Positions 27,939 to 37,016 of a stretch of DNA of 64,000 nt are shown in pieces. The position numbers and the translations under genes were made by a program. How positions within the stretch are numbered: position 1 is the first letter of the stretch; each line of letters opens with the position of its first letter. The DNA lies in the NCBI RefSeq assembly GCF_002270055.1, contig NZ_NIBG01000002.1, positions 310,001-374,000 on the forward strand, given 5' to 3'. Under the pieces are notes generated by a model that searched no databases, was not told the DNA's origin, and was given only the letters and a program-made list of their open reading frames with translations. The stretch comes from Anaeromicrobium sediminis. GTDB taxonomy: Bacteria; Bacillota; Clostridia; Peptostreptococcales; Thermotaleaceae.

Positions 27939-28973
27939 ATGTTAAGAAAGATAACATCTTTACTATTAGTAGGATTATTATTAGTTGGCCTATTAGCAGG
28001 TTGTGGTGCTAAACCAGAAGAACCACAAACTGAAGAGCCAGCTAAGGAAGAAGCATTAAAGATAGCAATGGTTACTGACGTTGGTGGAGTAAACGACAAG
28101 TCATTTAACCAATCTGCTTGGGAAGGTTTACAAAAAGCAGAAAATGAATTAGGAGTTAAACCTGGATATCAAGAATCTAAGCAAGAAGCTGATTACTCTT
28201 CTAACTTAGAACTTTTAACAGATGCTGGAAATGATTTAGTATGGGGTATTGGATTCTTAATGGGATCTCAAGTTGAGCAAGCTGCTAAAGATTACCCAGA
28301 ACAAAAATTCGCTATAATAGACAACTACTATGAAAATCCATCTGAAAACCTATTAGGAATTACTTTTAAAGAGCAAGAAGCATCATTCCTAGTTGGATAC
28401 ATAGCTGGAAAAATGACTAAGACTAACAAGGTTGGATTCATAGGTGGTATGGATTTCGCTGTTATTCACAGATTTGATTATGGATTTAAAGCTGGAGTTA
28501 AGCATGCTAACCCAGATGCTGAAATATTATCTCAATATGCAGGAGCATTTGATAAGCCTGCAATTGGTAGAAGTATAGCTGAATCTATGTATGCTAAAGA
28601 TGCAGATATTATCTTCCATGCAGCTGGAGATACTGGAAACGGTATGATCGAAGTAGCTAAGGAAAAAGGTAAGTATGCAATCGGTGTTGATAAGGACCAA
28701 AATCCTGATGCTCCGGAAAACGTAATCACTTCTGCAGTTAAGAGAGTTGACAATGCAATATACAATGTTGCTAAAGACTTAAAAGAAGGAAACTTCAAAG
28801 GTGGTACTAATATCACTTACGGATTAGCTGAAGGCGGAGTTGACATTGCTCCATCATCTGACAAGTTAGTTCCAAAGGAAATATTAGATGAAGTTGCTAA
28901 ATTAAAAGAGCAAATCATTGCTGGAGAAATTAAAGTTCCTGCTAATAAGGAAGAATTTGAGGCAATGAAGTAA
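27939..28973 (+). CDS. BMP-family ABC transporter substrate-binding lipoprotein (probable nucleoside)
   Basis: A 344-residue lipoprotein of the basic membrane protein (PnrA/BmpA/NupN) family, which bind purine or other nucleosides. The signal peptide ends at lipobox LAGC with C22. The mature part shows ALKIAMVTDVGGVNDKSFNQ, FAIIDNYYENP and FHAAGDTGNGMIEVAKEKG. The three downstream genes encode the ATPase and two permeases of the same system. AGGAGGAAG precedes the ATG. Which nucleoside it binds cannot be read from sequence alone. Confidence 0.92.
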   Translation: MLRKITSLLLVGLLLVGLLAGCGAKPEEPQTEEPAKEEALKIAMVTDVGGVNDKSFNQSAWEGLQKAENELGVKPGYQESKQEADYSSNLELLTDAGNDLVWGIGFLMGSQVEQAAKDYPEQKFAIIDNYYENPSENLLGITFKEQEASFLVGYIAGKMTKTNKVGFIGGMDFAVIHRFDYGFKAGVKHANPDAEILSQYAGAFDKPAIGRSIAESMYAKDADIIFHAAGDTGNGMIEVAKEKGKYAIGVDKDQNPDAPENVITSAVKRVDNAIYNVAKDLKEGNFKGGTNITYGLAEGGVDIAPSSDKLVPKEILDEVAKLKEQIIAGEIKVPANKEEFEAMK

Positions 28974-29018
28974 TTAGCAAAGTTGCATAAAAACTTACGT
29001 TAAAAAAGATAAATAATT

Positions 29019-29044
29019 AAACCCAGAACTATAGTTCTGGGTTT
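29019..29044 (+). terminator. Hairpin between the binding protein and the ABC ATPase
   Basis: AAACCCAGAACT and AGTTCTGGGTTT are perfectly complementary with almost no loop. It lies 45 bases after the lipoprotein gene, where partial termination or 3'-end protection would make more binding protein than membrane components. Confidence 0.75.
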
Positions 29045-29116
29045 AATGTTCCTTTTAAATACATGTAAAATTATGAGAATAGAGTAAAAAATATGAATAA
29101 AGAAGGAGGTATAAAA

Positions 29117-30658
29117 GTGAGTGGCAGTAAACAATTTAACGAAGTAGTAGTAGAGATGAAACAAATTGTGAAAAAGTTTGGTGACTTCGTAGCAAATGAT
29201 CATATAGACCTGACAGTTCATAAAGGAGAAGTACATGCACTATTAGGAGAAAACGGTGCAGGAAAATCTACTTTAATGAATATCCTTTATGGATTATACA
29301 CTCCTACCAGTGGAGAAATCCACATAAATGGAAAATACGTAGATATAAAAAACCCGAATATAGCTATAGAAAATGGAATAGGAATGGTCCACCAACACTT
29401 TATGCTAGTAAAGCCTTTTACAGTTGCAGAGAATATTGTATTAGGGATGGAGCCTACTGGCTTTGCCAACAAGATAAATATGGATAAGGCTACTAAGGAT
29501 GTTACGGCAATATCTGAAAAATATGGACTACATGTGGATCCTAATGCAAAAATTGAAGATATATCAGTAGGTATGCAACAAAGGGTGGAAATATTAAAGG
29601 CACTATATAGAGGTGCTGAAATACTAATATTTGATGAACCAACAGCCGTACTAACACCTCAAGAGATTAAGGAATTCATTCAAATAATAAGAAACTTAAC
29701 TAATGAGGGTAAATCAATTATACTAATTACTCACAAGCTTAAGGAAATTAAAGAGACTTCAGATTTTTGTACTATCATAAGACGTGGTAAAAGAATCGGA
29801 ACAGTTAATGTGGAGGAGTCTACTGAAGATGATCTAGCATCAATGATGGTAGGTAGAGAAGTAAGCTTTGAAGTTGAAAAGGAAGAAAGAAAAGCTAAAG
29901 GTGAAGTGCTAAAAGTAGAGAATCTTGTGGTACAAGACCATAGAGGTATAAGTGTAGTTGATGGATTAAATCTTTCAGTAAGAGCTGGAGAAATACTAGG
30001 TATTGCTGGAGTAGATGGTAATGGTCAGAGTGAATTAATTGAGGCAATTACAGGTCTTAGACCATCAAAATCTGGAAAAGTATTAATAAACGGAAATGAT
30101 GTTACTAACAAAACACCTAGGGAAGTATTCGAGTCAGGTATATCAAATATTCCTGAAGATAGACAAAAACATGGACTTGTATTAGATTTTACCGTTGAAG
30201 AAAATATGGTTTTAGAAAACTATAGAAAAGAACCTTTCTCAAAGGGAGTTAGGATAATGGAAGAGGAAGTTAATTCCTTTGCTAAAGAATTGATGGAGAA
30301 ATTTGACGTAAGACCTAGAAATGAGAAAAATAAAGCTAGAGCACTATCTGGTGGTAATCAACAAAAGGTTATTATTGCTAGAGAAGTAACTAATGATCCG
30401 GACTTGTTAATTGCTACTCAGCCTACAAGAGGGTTAGATGTTGGTGCTATAGAGTTTGTTCATAAATCACTAGTGGAACAAAGAGATAAGGACAAGGCAG
30501 TACTTTTAGTATCCTTTGAGTTAGATGAAATTATGAGTGTATCAGACAGAATTGCCGTTATCTATGAAGGAAAAATAGTTGATGTAGTAAACGCTAAAGA
30601 AACTAATGAAAATGAATTAGGACTTATGATGGCAGGAGGTGGCAAAGTTGAAGAATAA
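29117..30658 (+). CDS. ABC transporter ATP-binding protein (two nucleotide-binding domains)
   Basis: A 513-residue tandem ABC ATPase of the NupO/YufO (RbsA-like) class. Domain 1 has Walker A GENGAGKST, signature SVGMQQRVEIL and Walker B ILIFDEPTAVL. Domain 2 (from about residue 265) has the atypical Walker A GVDGNGQSEL, signature LSGGNQQKVIIAREV and TQPTRGLDVGA, so the second site is degenerate as in sugar/nucleoside importers. The GTG at 29117 follows a perfect AAGGAGGT; the ATG at 29093 would place that site inside the gene. Confidence 0.92.
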   Translation: MSGSKQFNEVVVEMKQIVKKFGDFVANDHIDLTVHKGEVHALLGENGAGKSTLMNILYGLYTPTSGEIHINGKYVDIKNPNIAIENGIGMVHQHFMLVKPFTVAENIVLGMEPTGFANKINMDKATKDVTAISEKYGLHVDPNAKIEDISVGMQQRVEILKALYRGAEILIFDEPTAVLTPQEIKEFIQIIRNLTNEGKSIILITHKLKEIKETSDFCTIIRRGKRIGTVNVEESTEDDLASMMVGREVSFEVEKEERKAKGEVLKVENLVVQDHRGISVVDGLNLSVRAGEILGIAGVDGNGQSELIEAITGLRPSKSGKVLINGNDVTNKTPREVFESGISNIPEDRQKHGLVLDFTVEENMVLENYRKEPFSKGVRIMEEEVNSFAKELMEKFDVRPRNEKNKARALSGGNQQKVIIAREVTNDPDLLIATQPTRGLDVGAIEFVHKSLVEQRDKDKAVLLVSFELDEIMSVSDRIAVIYEGKIVDVVNAKETNENELGLMMAGGGKVEE

Positions 30659-31736
30659 GGAAAAAAAGTTTTTAAGTGCAGTAAAAAGTGATACGTTTAT
30701 GTACACTATGTTAGCCATCCTAATGGGTCTTTTAGTTGGAGCTGTCATAATTACCATATCAGGATATAATCCTGTAGAAGCTTATAGTACTATGCTAAAG
30801 GGAATTTTCTCAAAACCTAAGTATATGGCTAGAACTATTATTCGCTCAACGCCCCTTATACTAACTGGTTTATCTGTGGCATTTGCCTTTAGAACAGGAC
30901 TATTTAACATTGGAGTTGAAGGTCAATTTATTATAGGTGCCCTAGTAGCTTCCCTATTAGGTTACTTTCTAGATTTACCTGCAATTATTCATATACCAAT
31001 CGTTTTCTTAGGAGCCACAATAGCTGCAGCCCTATGGGGAGCTATTGCTGGATACTTAAAGGCAAGATTTGGAGTTCATGAAGTTATTGCAACCATCATG
31101 TTAAACTGGATAGCCCTATATACTTCAAACTACATAATAACCATGGAGGGCGTAAAAAAGCCAGGAACTGAATCTACATATGATATATTAGAATCGGCTA
31201 GAATTACTATAACAGGTTTTAGACATGTGGTAGGACCTGCTAGAATACACTGGGGAACTTTAATAGCTATTATTATAGCAATAATAGTTTCTTACATATT
31301 ATTTAAAACTACTATTGGTTACGAATTGCGTGCAGTTGGATATAACAAGGATGCTGCTAAATATGGTGGTATCAATGTTAATAAAAACATGATCCTAGCA
31401 ATGGCAATTGCTGGTGCTTTAGGTGGAGCAGCTGGAGCCTTAAACATTATGGGTGAAGGATATCACGTATCCGTATTGGCAGCTACAGAAGGTTATGGAT
31501 TTAATGGAATTGCAGTAGCCTTAATAGGAAATAACAGTCCTTTAGGAGTAGTATTATCTGCGTTTTTATTCGGAGGTATAACATTTGGTGGTATGAGAAT
31601 GCAACAGCTAGGAATACCAACGGAAGTTATAAATATTGTTATAGGTTCTATAGTATTCTTCATAGCAACTTATAGAATATTCGAATATACAAAGAAATAC
31701 TTTAAGAAGAAAAAACTCCAAAAGGAGGTTAAGTAA
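30648..31736 (+). CDS. Nucleoside-type ABC transporter permease 1
   Basis: A 362-residue permease of the NupP/BPD_transp_2 family with about 9-10 membrane helices. Segments include TGLSVAFAFRTGLFNIGVEG (about residues 71-90) and TTIGYELRAVGYNKDAAKYG with a GAAGALNIMGEGY core afterwards. The TTG at 30648 follows AGGAGGT at proper spacing; GTG 30639 overlaps that site. It overlaps the ATPase gene by 11 bases. Confidence 0.9.
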   Translation: MKNKEKKFLSAVKSDTFMYTMLAILMGLLVGAVIITISGYNPVEAYSTMLKGIFSKPKYMARTIIRSTPLILTGLSVAFAFRTGLFNIGVEGQFIIGALVASLLGYFLDLPAIIHIPIVFLGATIAAALWGAIAGYLKARFGVHEVIATIMLNWIALYTSNYIITMEGVKKPGTESTYDILESARITITGFRHVVGPARIHWGTLIAIIIAIIVSYILFKTTIGYELRAVGYNKDAAKYGGINVNKNMILAMAIAGALGGAAGALNIMGEGYHVSVLAATEGYGFNGIAVALIGNNSPLGVVLSAFLFGGITFGGMRMQQLGIPTEVINIVIGSIVFFIATYRIFEYTKKYFKKKKLQKEVK

Positions 31737-31738
31737 TT

Positions 31739-32701
31739 ATGGAATTAAGAGATTTAGCAATTATACTTGGAACTACCCTTATGTATTGCACACCACTTAT
31801 ATATGGAGCCTTAGCAGGTGTATTTTCAGAAAACAGTGGTGTTGTAAATATTGGGATAGAAGGTATGATGACTATAGGAGCCTTTGCAGGAACTGCATCA
31901 GGATTTTTATTACAAGAAGCATTTGGTAATGTTTGGTGGGTACCCCTATTAGGATTCATAATAGCTGGTATTGCAGGTGGCTTATTCGGATTACTTCACG
32001 CTGTGGCATCTGTAACCTTTAAGGCAGACCAAGTTATATCAGGTATTGCAATTAACTTCTTAGGTGGGGGTGTAGGAATATTCTTAGCTCGTAGAATATT
32101 TGCATCTACAACTACTCCAGCATTACCACTTGAGTCTAAAATATCAAGACCACTTCATGGTTTATTAAAGGATAGTCCAATCCTTGCATCTGTATTTGAC
32201 CAATTTTCAACTGTATACTTTGCATTTTTCTTAGTAGCTCTATCTTGGTATGTACTATATAGAACTAAGCTAGGTCTTAGAATAAGAGCTGTAGGTGAGC
32301 ATCCAAAGGCAGCTGATACATTGGGTATTAACGTATACAAGATTAGATACTTTTCAGTTATCTTATCTGGTATATTAGCAGGTTTTGGTGGAGCATCATT
32401 AAGTATGGCCATTGTTGCCAACTTTAGACCAACATTAATATCAGGTCAAGGTTTCATCGCCCTGGCAGCTATGATATTTGGTAAGTGGAAACCACAAGGA
32501 GCATTAGTAGCATGTTTACTATTTGGTGCAACTACTGCAATACAAATTTATTTAGGTGGAACAGAAGCAGGAGCGGGAATTTCAACTCACCTGTTATCAA
32601 TGATCCCATATGTAGTAACCATATTTGTATTAATCGGGTTTGGCGGAAAGACATCTGCGCCAGCTGCTAGTGGTGCAGCATATGAAAAGGATGAAAGATA
32701 A
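31739..32701 (+). CDS. Nucleoside-type ABC transporter permease 2
   Basis: A 320-residue permease of the NupQ type, the partner of the preceding permease. Visible are GVFSENSGVVNIGIEGMMTI near the N-terminus, TKLGLRIRAVGEHPKAADTLG on the cytoplasmic side (about residues 174-194) and several hydrophobic helices. The ATG lies two bases after the preceding stop, with AAAAGGAGG upstream. It ends the transporter operon. Confidence 0.9.
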   Translation: MELRDLAIILGTTLMYCTPLIYGALAGVFSENSGVVNIGIEGMMTIGAFAGTASGFLLQEAFGNVWWVPLLGFIIAGIAGGLFGLLHAVASVTFKADQVISGIAINFLGGGVGIFLARRIFASTTTPALPLESKISRPLHGLLKDSPILASVFDQFSTVYFAFFLVALSWYVLYRTKLGLRIRAVGEHPKAADTLGINVYKIRYFSVILSGILAGFGGASLSMAIVANFRPTLISGQGFIALAAMIFGKWKPQGALVACLLFGATTAIQIYLGGTEAGAGISTHLLSMIPYVVTIFVLIGFGGKTSAPAASGAAYEKDER

Positions 32702-32710
32702 AGACAAAAT

Positions 32711-32741
32711 AAAGATAGGTTTTTAAACCTATCTTTTTTTT
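32711..32741 (+). terminator. Terminator of the nucleoside transporter operon
   Basis: AAAGATAGGTTT and AAACCTATCTTT form a perfect stem around TT, followed by eight T. Confidence 0.95.
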
Positions 32742-32783
32742 GTCCTTTTGTCTAACGACCTTTAATTAGGACTGGTTTAATGC

Positions 32784-32789
32784 TATAAT
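32784..32789 (+). promoter_or_regulatory. Candidate -10 element upstream of rpoN
   Basis: A perfect TATAAT lies 63 bases before the rpoN start. No good -35 hexamer is seen at the right spacing, so this is tentative. Confidence 0.4.
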
Positions 32790-32851
32790 TATAGTGTAGG
32801 CAAAAAAGCTTATTAAAGAAATGAAGGGACAGAAGAGGACGGTGATTTAAG

Positions 32852-34258
32852 GTGCATTTAGGTATTAGTTTGAATGTGGCACAAATTCAAAAGCTAGTTA
32901 TGACACCGGAGTTGAAGCAATCTATACAAATCCTTCAATTCAATTATCAAGAATTAAATCAGTTTATTAATGAAGAAATAATGACTAATCCTGTTATAGA
33001 TGTGCCTAATCTGCAAGGGAACGTACAAGAAAAAGTTGCTGAATTAGGAAAGCAAAAGGAAGAAAAGCAAGAAAAGAATGATATAGATTGGAAAGAATAC
33101 TTTAAAGAATATGATGATATAAGTTACAAAAGCACTTATAATAAATCTAAAGATGAGGAAGTTTCTTTTGAACAATTTGTTTCCTCTGAGACATCTTTAA
33201 CAGATCACTTGTTATTTCAATTACAATTTTCTATGCTAAATGAAGATGAAATGGAAATAGGAAGATATTTGATAGAATCTTTAAATAATAATGGATATTT
33301 AAATACAACCATAGAAGAAATTAGTAAAAGCATTTTAAAGGATGAAGAAATAATAGAAAATATTTTATGTTTAATACAAACCTTTGACTCTGTAGGAGTT
33401 GGGGCTAGAAGTTTAAAGGAATGTCTTTTAATACAAGTACAGCAAATGGGTATTGAGGATGATAATATAAAGAAGGTTATAGAAGACCATTTAAATGATA
33501 TTGCTGATAACAAACTTGCTAATATAGGAAAAAATTTAAATATAGATATAAAAAAAATACAACAAATATCAGATTTCATAAAGACTCTAGAGCCTAAACC
33601 AGGACGATTGTTTGCATCTAAGAAGGATATAAAATATATAACACCTGATGTTACAGTAGAAAAGATCGATGATGAATATGTGGTACTTGTTAACGACTCT
33701 ACAGCACCAAGATTATCTGTAAGTCCGTACTATAAGAGGATATTATTAAACGAGGAAAAGAGTTCAAATACGTCTAAGTTCTTAAATGAAAAATTAAATT
33801 CGGCCATGTGGTTAATAAAAAGTATAGAACAAAGAAGACAGACCATATTCAATGTGGTAAATGCCATAATAGAATACCAAAAGGAGTTCTTTGATTACGG
33901 AAGAAAGTATCTAAAGCCACTTACACTAAAGCAAATAGCTAATGAAGTTGGAGTTCATGAATCTACTGTGAGTAGAGCTGTAAATGGAAAGTACATGCAA
34001 ACTCCAAGGGGAGTTTTTGAAATAAAATTCTTCTTCTCAAGTGGAGTGTCTAATCAGATGGGTGAAGGTGTCTCATCACAAAGTATAAAGACTATAATAA
34101 AAGACTTAATAGACAATGAAAATCAGAAGAAGCCCCTTAGCGACCAGGCCATATCAGATGTATTAAAGAAAAAGGGAATAAATATATCTAGAAGGACTGT
34201 TGCTAAATATAGGGATGAGATGAATATACAATCATCATCAAAGAGAAAGCGATTTTAA
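32852..34258 (+). CDS. rpoN: RNA polymerase sigma-54 factor
   Basis: A 468-residue sigma-54. Region I is glutamine-rich (LVMTPELKQSIQILQFNYQE, about residues 16-35), followed by an acidic region II, a core-binding domain (SLNNNGYLNTTIEEIS) and the helix-turn-helix IANEVGVHESTVSRAVNGKY. The C-terminal RpoN box is ISRRTVAKYRDEM, a close match to the ARRTVAKYRE consensus. Translation starts at GTG 32852. The gene lies directly upstream of cggR-gap, a usual order in Clostridia. No enhancer-binding activator is in this window. Confidence 0.95.
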   Translation: MHLGISLNVAQIQKLVMTPELKQSIQILQFNYQELNQFINEEIMTNPVIDVPNLQGNVQEKVAELGKQKEEKQEKNDIDWKEYFKEYDDISYKSTYNKSKDEEVSFEQFVSSETSLTDHLLFQLQFSMLNEDEMEIGRYLIESLNNNGYLNTTIEEISKSILKDEEIIENILCLIQTFDSVGVGARSLKECLLIQVQQMGIEDDNIKKVIEDHLNDIADNKLANIGKNLNIDIKKIQQISDFIKTLEPKPGRLFASKKDIKYITPDVTVEKIDDEYVVLVNDSTAPRLSVSPYYKRILLNEEKSSNTSKFLNEKLNSAMWLIKSIEQRRQTIFNVVNAIIEYQKEFFDYGRKYLKPLTLKQIANEVGVHESTVSRAVNGKYMQTPRGVFEIKFFFSSGVSNQMGEGVSSQSIKTIIKDLIDNENQKKPLSDQAISDVLKKKGINISRRTVAKYRDEMNIQSSSKRKRF

Positions 34259-34260
34259 TA

Positions 34261-34303
34261 AAAAAGGTACAATAAAGAAATATTTCTTTATTGTACCTTT
34301 TTT
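34261..34303 (+). terminator. Terminator of rpoN
   Basis: AAAAAGGTACAATAAAGAAA and TTTCTTTATTGTACCTTTTTT form a long perfect stem just after the rpoN stop. Confidence 0.95.
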
Positions 34304-34540
34304 AGTTTTTTGAAACAGGTATAATTTTTCAGTTATTATACCATAATCTACAGATAGAAGATAAGATTATGAAAAAAATGGGTAAGAAAAGTATGAAGAA
34401 TAATATATTTTAATTTACTAAAACTAATTTATAGATTGGCTAAAAAACGTGAAAAGCTTTTCCTTTACGAATTCACAAGGGTCTGTAAATAGGCCAATTT
34501 AAAACTGTAATAGGAGCACCTTGAAATTAAAATTTTCGTG
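34304..34540 (+). other. Intergenic region with a long-range inverted repeat
   Basis: No gene is seen between the rpoN terminator and the cggR promoter. ATTGGC (34435-34440) and GGCCAAT (34492-34498) are complementary and enclose about 50 bases containing GTGAAAAGCTTTTCC and TTCACAAGG, which can also pair (GTGAA/TTCAC). The arrangement suggests a folded RNA or a protein-binding site, but I match it to no known riboswitch. Confidence 0.35.
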
Positions 34541-34567
34541 TTGCCATTTTAATTTATTTATGATAAT
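34541..34567 (+). promoter_or_regulatory. Candidate promoter of the cggR-gap operon
   Basis: TTGCCA (34541-34546) and GATAAT (34562-34567) lie 15 bases apart, immediately upstream of the CggR operator. The short spacing makes it a weak match. Confidence 0.5.
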
Positions 34568-34576
34568 CTATTTACA

Positions 34577-34616
34577 GGCGGGACAGTAAATGACTATATG
34601 GACTCAAATTGTCCCA
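34577..34616 (+). promoter_or_regulatory. CggR operator
   Basis: GCGGGACAGTAAATGAC followed by TATGGACTCAAATTGTCCC reproduces the two-part architecture of the known Bacillus CggR operator (GGGAC-N6-TGTC twice). It lies between the -10 and the cggR start, so a bound CggR tetramer would block elongation. In the characterised system fructose-1,6-bisphosphate relieves this. Confidence 0.8.
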
Positions 34617-34645
34617 GTATAAATCGTCAGAAATGAGGAGTTAAA

Positions 34646-35701
34646 TTGCTAAACTATGAAAATAGCAATGAATACATGGAAGAAATCATTCATATAGGAA
34701 AAAAATTAGTACCAGAAGTGAATGAGGTCTTTACTAGAAGATATGAAATTTTAAGGCAAATTGAAAAAAATCAACCTATTGGAAGAAGAAGTCTTTCTCA
34801 AATTTTAGAAATTGGAGAAAGGATAGTCAGGTCAGAAGTAAATATGCTAAAGGAACAAGGTTTTATAGAAATACATCCTAGTGGAATGAATACTACCGAA
34901 TTTGGGGAAAATAGTCTAGGAGTGTTAAAAAATTTCGTATATAACAGTAGAAAGCTACATGACCTTGAGGAACTTCTAAGGGATAGATTAAATATAAAGA
35001 AAGTTTTAATTGTAATGGATTCCTATGACGAAGACGAATCTGTTATAAAAGAAGTTGGAAAGGCAACTGCTAGTTATTTTAAAAGCATATTGGCTAAAGA
35101 TATGATAATAGGTATTACTGGAGGAAAAACCATGCAAATGGTTGCCGAAGGTGTAGGCTCTGATAATAGTAAAAATAACAATGTGGTAGTAGTTCCTGGT
35201 CGTGGAGGCCTTGGTAGAAGTGTTGAAAAGCAATCTAACACCATAGCAGCCACCTTGGCAGAAAAATTAAAAGCAAGTTATAGATTACTACATGTATCTG
35301 ATAATATATCAAAGGAACTAATAGATAAGTTGATTAAAGATCCACATACTAAAGAAGTAGTAGAGTACATAAAGAAAATCCAAACCCTAATATTTGGTAT
35401 AGGTAGAGCCGACGAAATGGCCAATAATAGGGGAACAGAAGAGGATAAGATAGAAAATATTATCAAAAAAGGTGCAGTAGCAGAGGCCTTTGGATACTAT
35501 TTTGATAAAAATGGAGAAATAGTAGAAGAGGTAAATACTATTGGTGTAAGTTTAAACCATTATAAGGAATTAGAACATCCAATAGGAGCTGCATGTGGAA
35601 ATCAAAAGGCAGAGGCAATTATTGCAATTAGCAAATTAAATAAAAACCTGGTCTTGGTCATAGACGAGGGATTGGCAAAAGAAATTTTTAAAAAAATTTA
35701 A
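34646..35701 (+). CDS. cggR: Central glycolytic genes regulator
   Basis: A 351-residue SorC/DeoR-family repressor. The N-terminal winged helix (about residues 25-75: RYEILRQIEKNQPIGRRSLS with EIGERIVRSEVNMLKEQGFI next) binds the upstream operator. The C-terminal sugar-phosphate-binding domain contains IIGITGGKTMQMVAEGV and VVVPGRGGLG. It represses its own operon and gap. Translation starts at TTG 34646 behind TGAGGAG. It is located 27 bases before gap, as in other Bacillota. Confidence 0.93.
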   Translation: MLNYENSNEYMEEIIHIGKKLVPEVNEVFTRRYEILRQIEKNQPIGRRSLSQILEIGERIVRSEVNMLKEQGFIEIHPSGMNTTEFGENSLGVLKNFVYNSRKLHDLEELLRDRLNIKKVLIVMDSYDEDESVIKEVGKATASYFKSILAKDMIIGITGGKTMQMVAEGVGSDNSKNNNVVVVPGRGGLGRSVEKQSNTIAATLAEKLKASYRLLHVSDNISKELIDKLIKDPHTKEVVEYIKKIQTLIFGIGRADEMANNRGTEEDKIENIIKKGAVAEAFGYYFDKNGEIVEEVNTIGVSLNHYKELEHPIGAACGNQKAEAIIAISKLNKNLVLVIDEGLAKEIFKKI

Positions 35702-35728
35702 GTTTTAGAAAATTTAAGGAGGATTAAC

Positions 35729-36742
35729 ATGACTGTAAAAGTTGCTATTAACGGTTTTGGAAGAATTGGAAGAAATGCATTTAAAATTGCTATGGAGAGA
35801 GCAGACAAGAAATTTGAGGTAGTTGCTATAAACGATTTAACTGATGCTAAGACATTAGCTCACTTATTAAAGTATGACAGTTGTTTTGGAAAGTTTGATT
35901 CAAGTGTAGAAGTTAAAGAAGGAGCTATCGTAGTAGATGGTAAAGAAATTAAGATCTTCGCTGAAAGAGATCCTGAAAACTTACCTTGGGGAGAACTAGG
36001 AATAGACATCGTAGTTGAATCTACTGGATTCTTCAGAGAAAAAGCTAAAGCTGAAAAGCACATTAAAGCTGGAGCTAAGAAAGTAATCATTTCTGCACCT
36101 GCTAAGAACGAAGATGTTACTGTAGTATTAGGAGTTAACGAAGGAGACTACAATCCTGAGACAGATCACGTTATCTCAAATGCATCTTGTACTACTAACT
36201 GCTTAGCACCATTTGCTAAAATAATAGATGAAAACTTTGGAATCAAAACTGGATTAATGACTACAGTTCATGCTTATACTAATGATCAAAATACATTAGA
36301 TGCACCGCATGCTGACTTAAGAAGAGCAAGAGCTGCTGCTGAGTCTATTATCCCAACAACTACTGGAGCTGCTGCAGCAGTTGCATTAGTATTACCTCAA
36401 TTAAAGGGTAAATTAAACGGAATGGCTATGAGAGTTCCAACTCCTACAGTTTCTGTTGTAGATTTAGTAGTTGAATTAGAAAAAGAAACTACTGCTGAAG
36501 AAATTAACGCTAAGTTAAAGGCAGCTGCTGAAGGTCCATTAAAGGGAATCTTAGGATTCAGCGAAGAGCCTTTAGTATCTATTGACTATAGAAAAGATTC
36601 AAGATCTTCAATCGTAGATGGATTATCAACTATGGTTATGGAAGGAAAACTTGCTAAAATCGTATCTTGGTATGACAATGAGTGGGGATACTCTACAAGA
36701 GTAGTAGACTTAATCAGCTACCTAATCGAAAGAGGTCTTTAA
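35729..36742 (+). CDS. gap: Glyceraldehyde-3-phosphate dehydrogenase, type I
   Basis: A 337-residue NAD-dependent [24 protein letters not shown] at the N-terminus and the catalytic cysteine in [17 protein letters not shown] (about residue 153). [18 protein letters not shown] closes the C-terminus. It has AAGGAGG before the ATG and codon use of a highly expressed gene. It is followed by a hairpin, so gap may be partly uncoupled from pgk-tpiA-eno. Confidence 0.97.
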   Translation: MTVKVAINGFGRIGRNAFKIAMERADKKFEVVAINDLTDAKTLAHLLKYDSCFGKFDSSVEVKEGAIVVDGKEIKIFAERDPENLPWGELGIDIVVESTGFFREKAKAEKHIKAGAKKVIISAPAKNEDVTVVLGVNEGDYNPETDHVISNASCTTNCLAPFAKIIDENFGIKTGLMTTVHAYTNDQNTLDAPHADLRRARAAAESIIPTTTGAAAAVALVLPQLKGKLNGMAMRVPTPTVSVVDLVVELEKETTAEEINAKLKAAAEGPLKGILGFSEEPLVSIDYRKDSRSSIVDGLSTMVMEGKLAKIVSWYDNEWGYSTRVVDLISYLIERGL

Positions 36743-36752
36743 GAAATATAAG

Positions 36753-36781
36753 GAGTCCAATTCCTAGGTTGAATTGGACTC
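36753..36781 (+). terminator. Hairpin after gap
   Basis: GAGTCCAATTC and GAATTGGACTC are perfectly complementary around CTAGGTT. Only a short AT-rich tail follows rather than a T run, so it may be a leaky terminator or a processing site. Confidence 0.65.
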
Positions 36782-36919
36782 TATATAATATAGATTTATT
36801 AATTGTAAACTACTTTTATACAAATTGATTTTAGAAAAATATATGGAATTGGTGACTGATTACAGATGGCAAAAAGAAATTTAGAATATGCTATTTACCA
36901 TAATTAGTCACGAAAGTTG

Positions 36920-36947
36920 TTGATTTACATCCAAAATATAGTATACA
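36920..36947 (+). promoter_or_regulatory. Candidate internal promoter of pgk-tpiA-eno
   Basis: TTGATT (36920-36925) and TATACA (36942-36947) are 16 bases apart, 70 bases before pgk. Just upstream, GTGACTGATTA (from about 36852) is nearly complementary to TAATTAGTCAC (to about 36911), a long inverted repeat of unknown role. Confidence 0.5.
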
Positions 36948-37016
36948 ATTAAGTGTGTAGAGCTAGTTTTAATGCTAAATCTATAGCTTCAAATATATTA
37001 CATAGAGGTGAACGAA

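Noticed and set aside
32485-32670. Plus-strand frame of 61 codons
   Set aside because: Out-of-frame overlap within the second nucleoside permease gene.
36852-36911. T-box or riboswitch upstream of pgk
   Set aside because: There is a long inverted repeat, but no T-box sequence (TGGNACCGCG) or other known conserved core.
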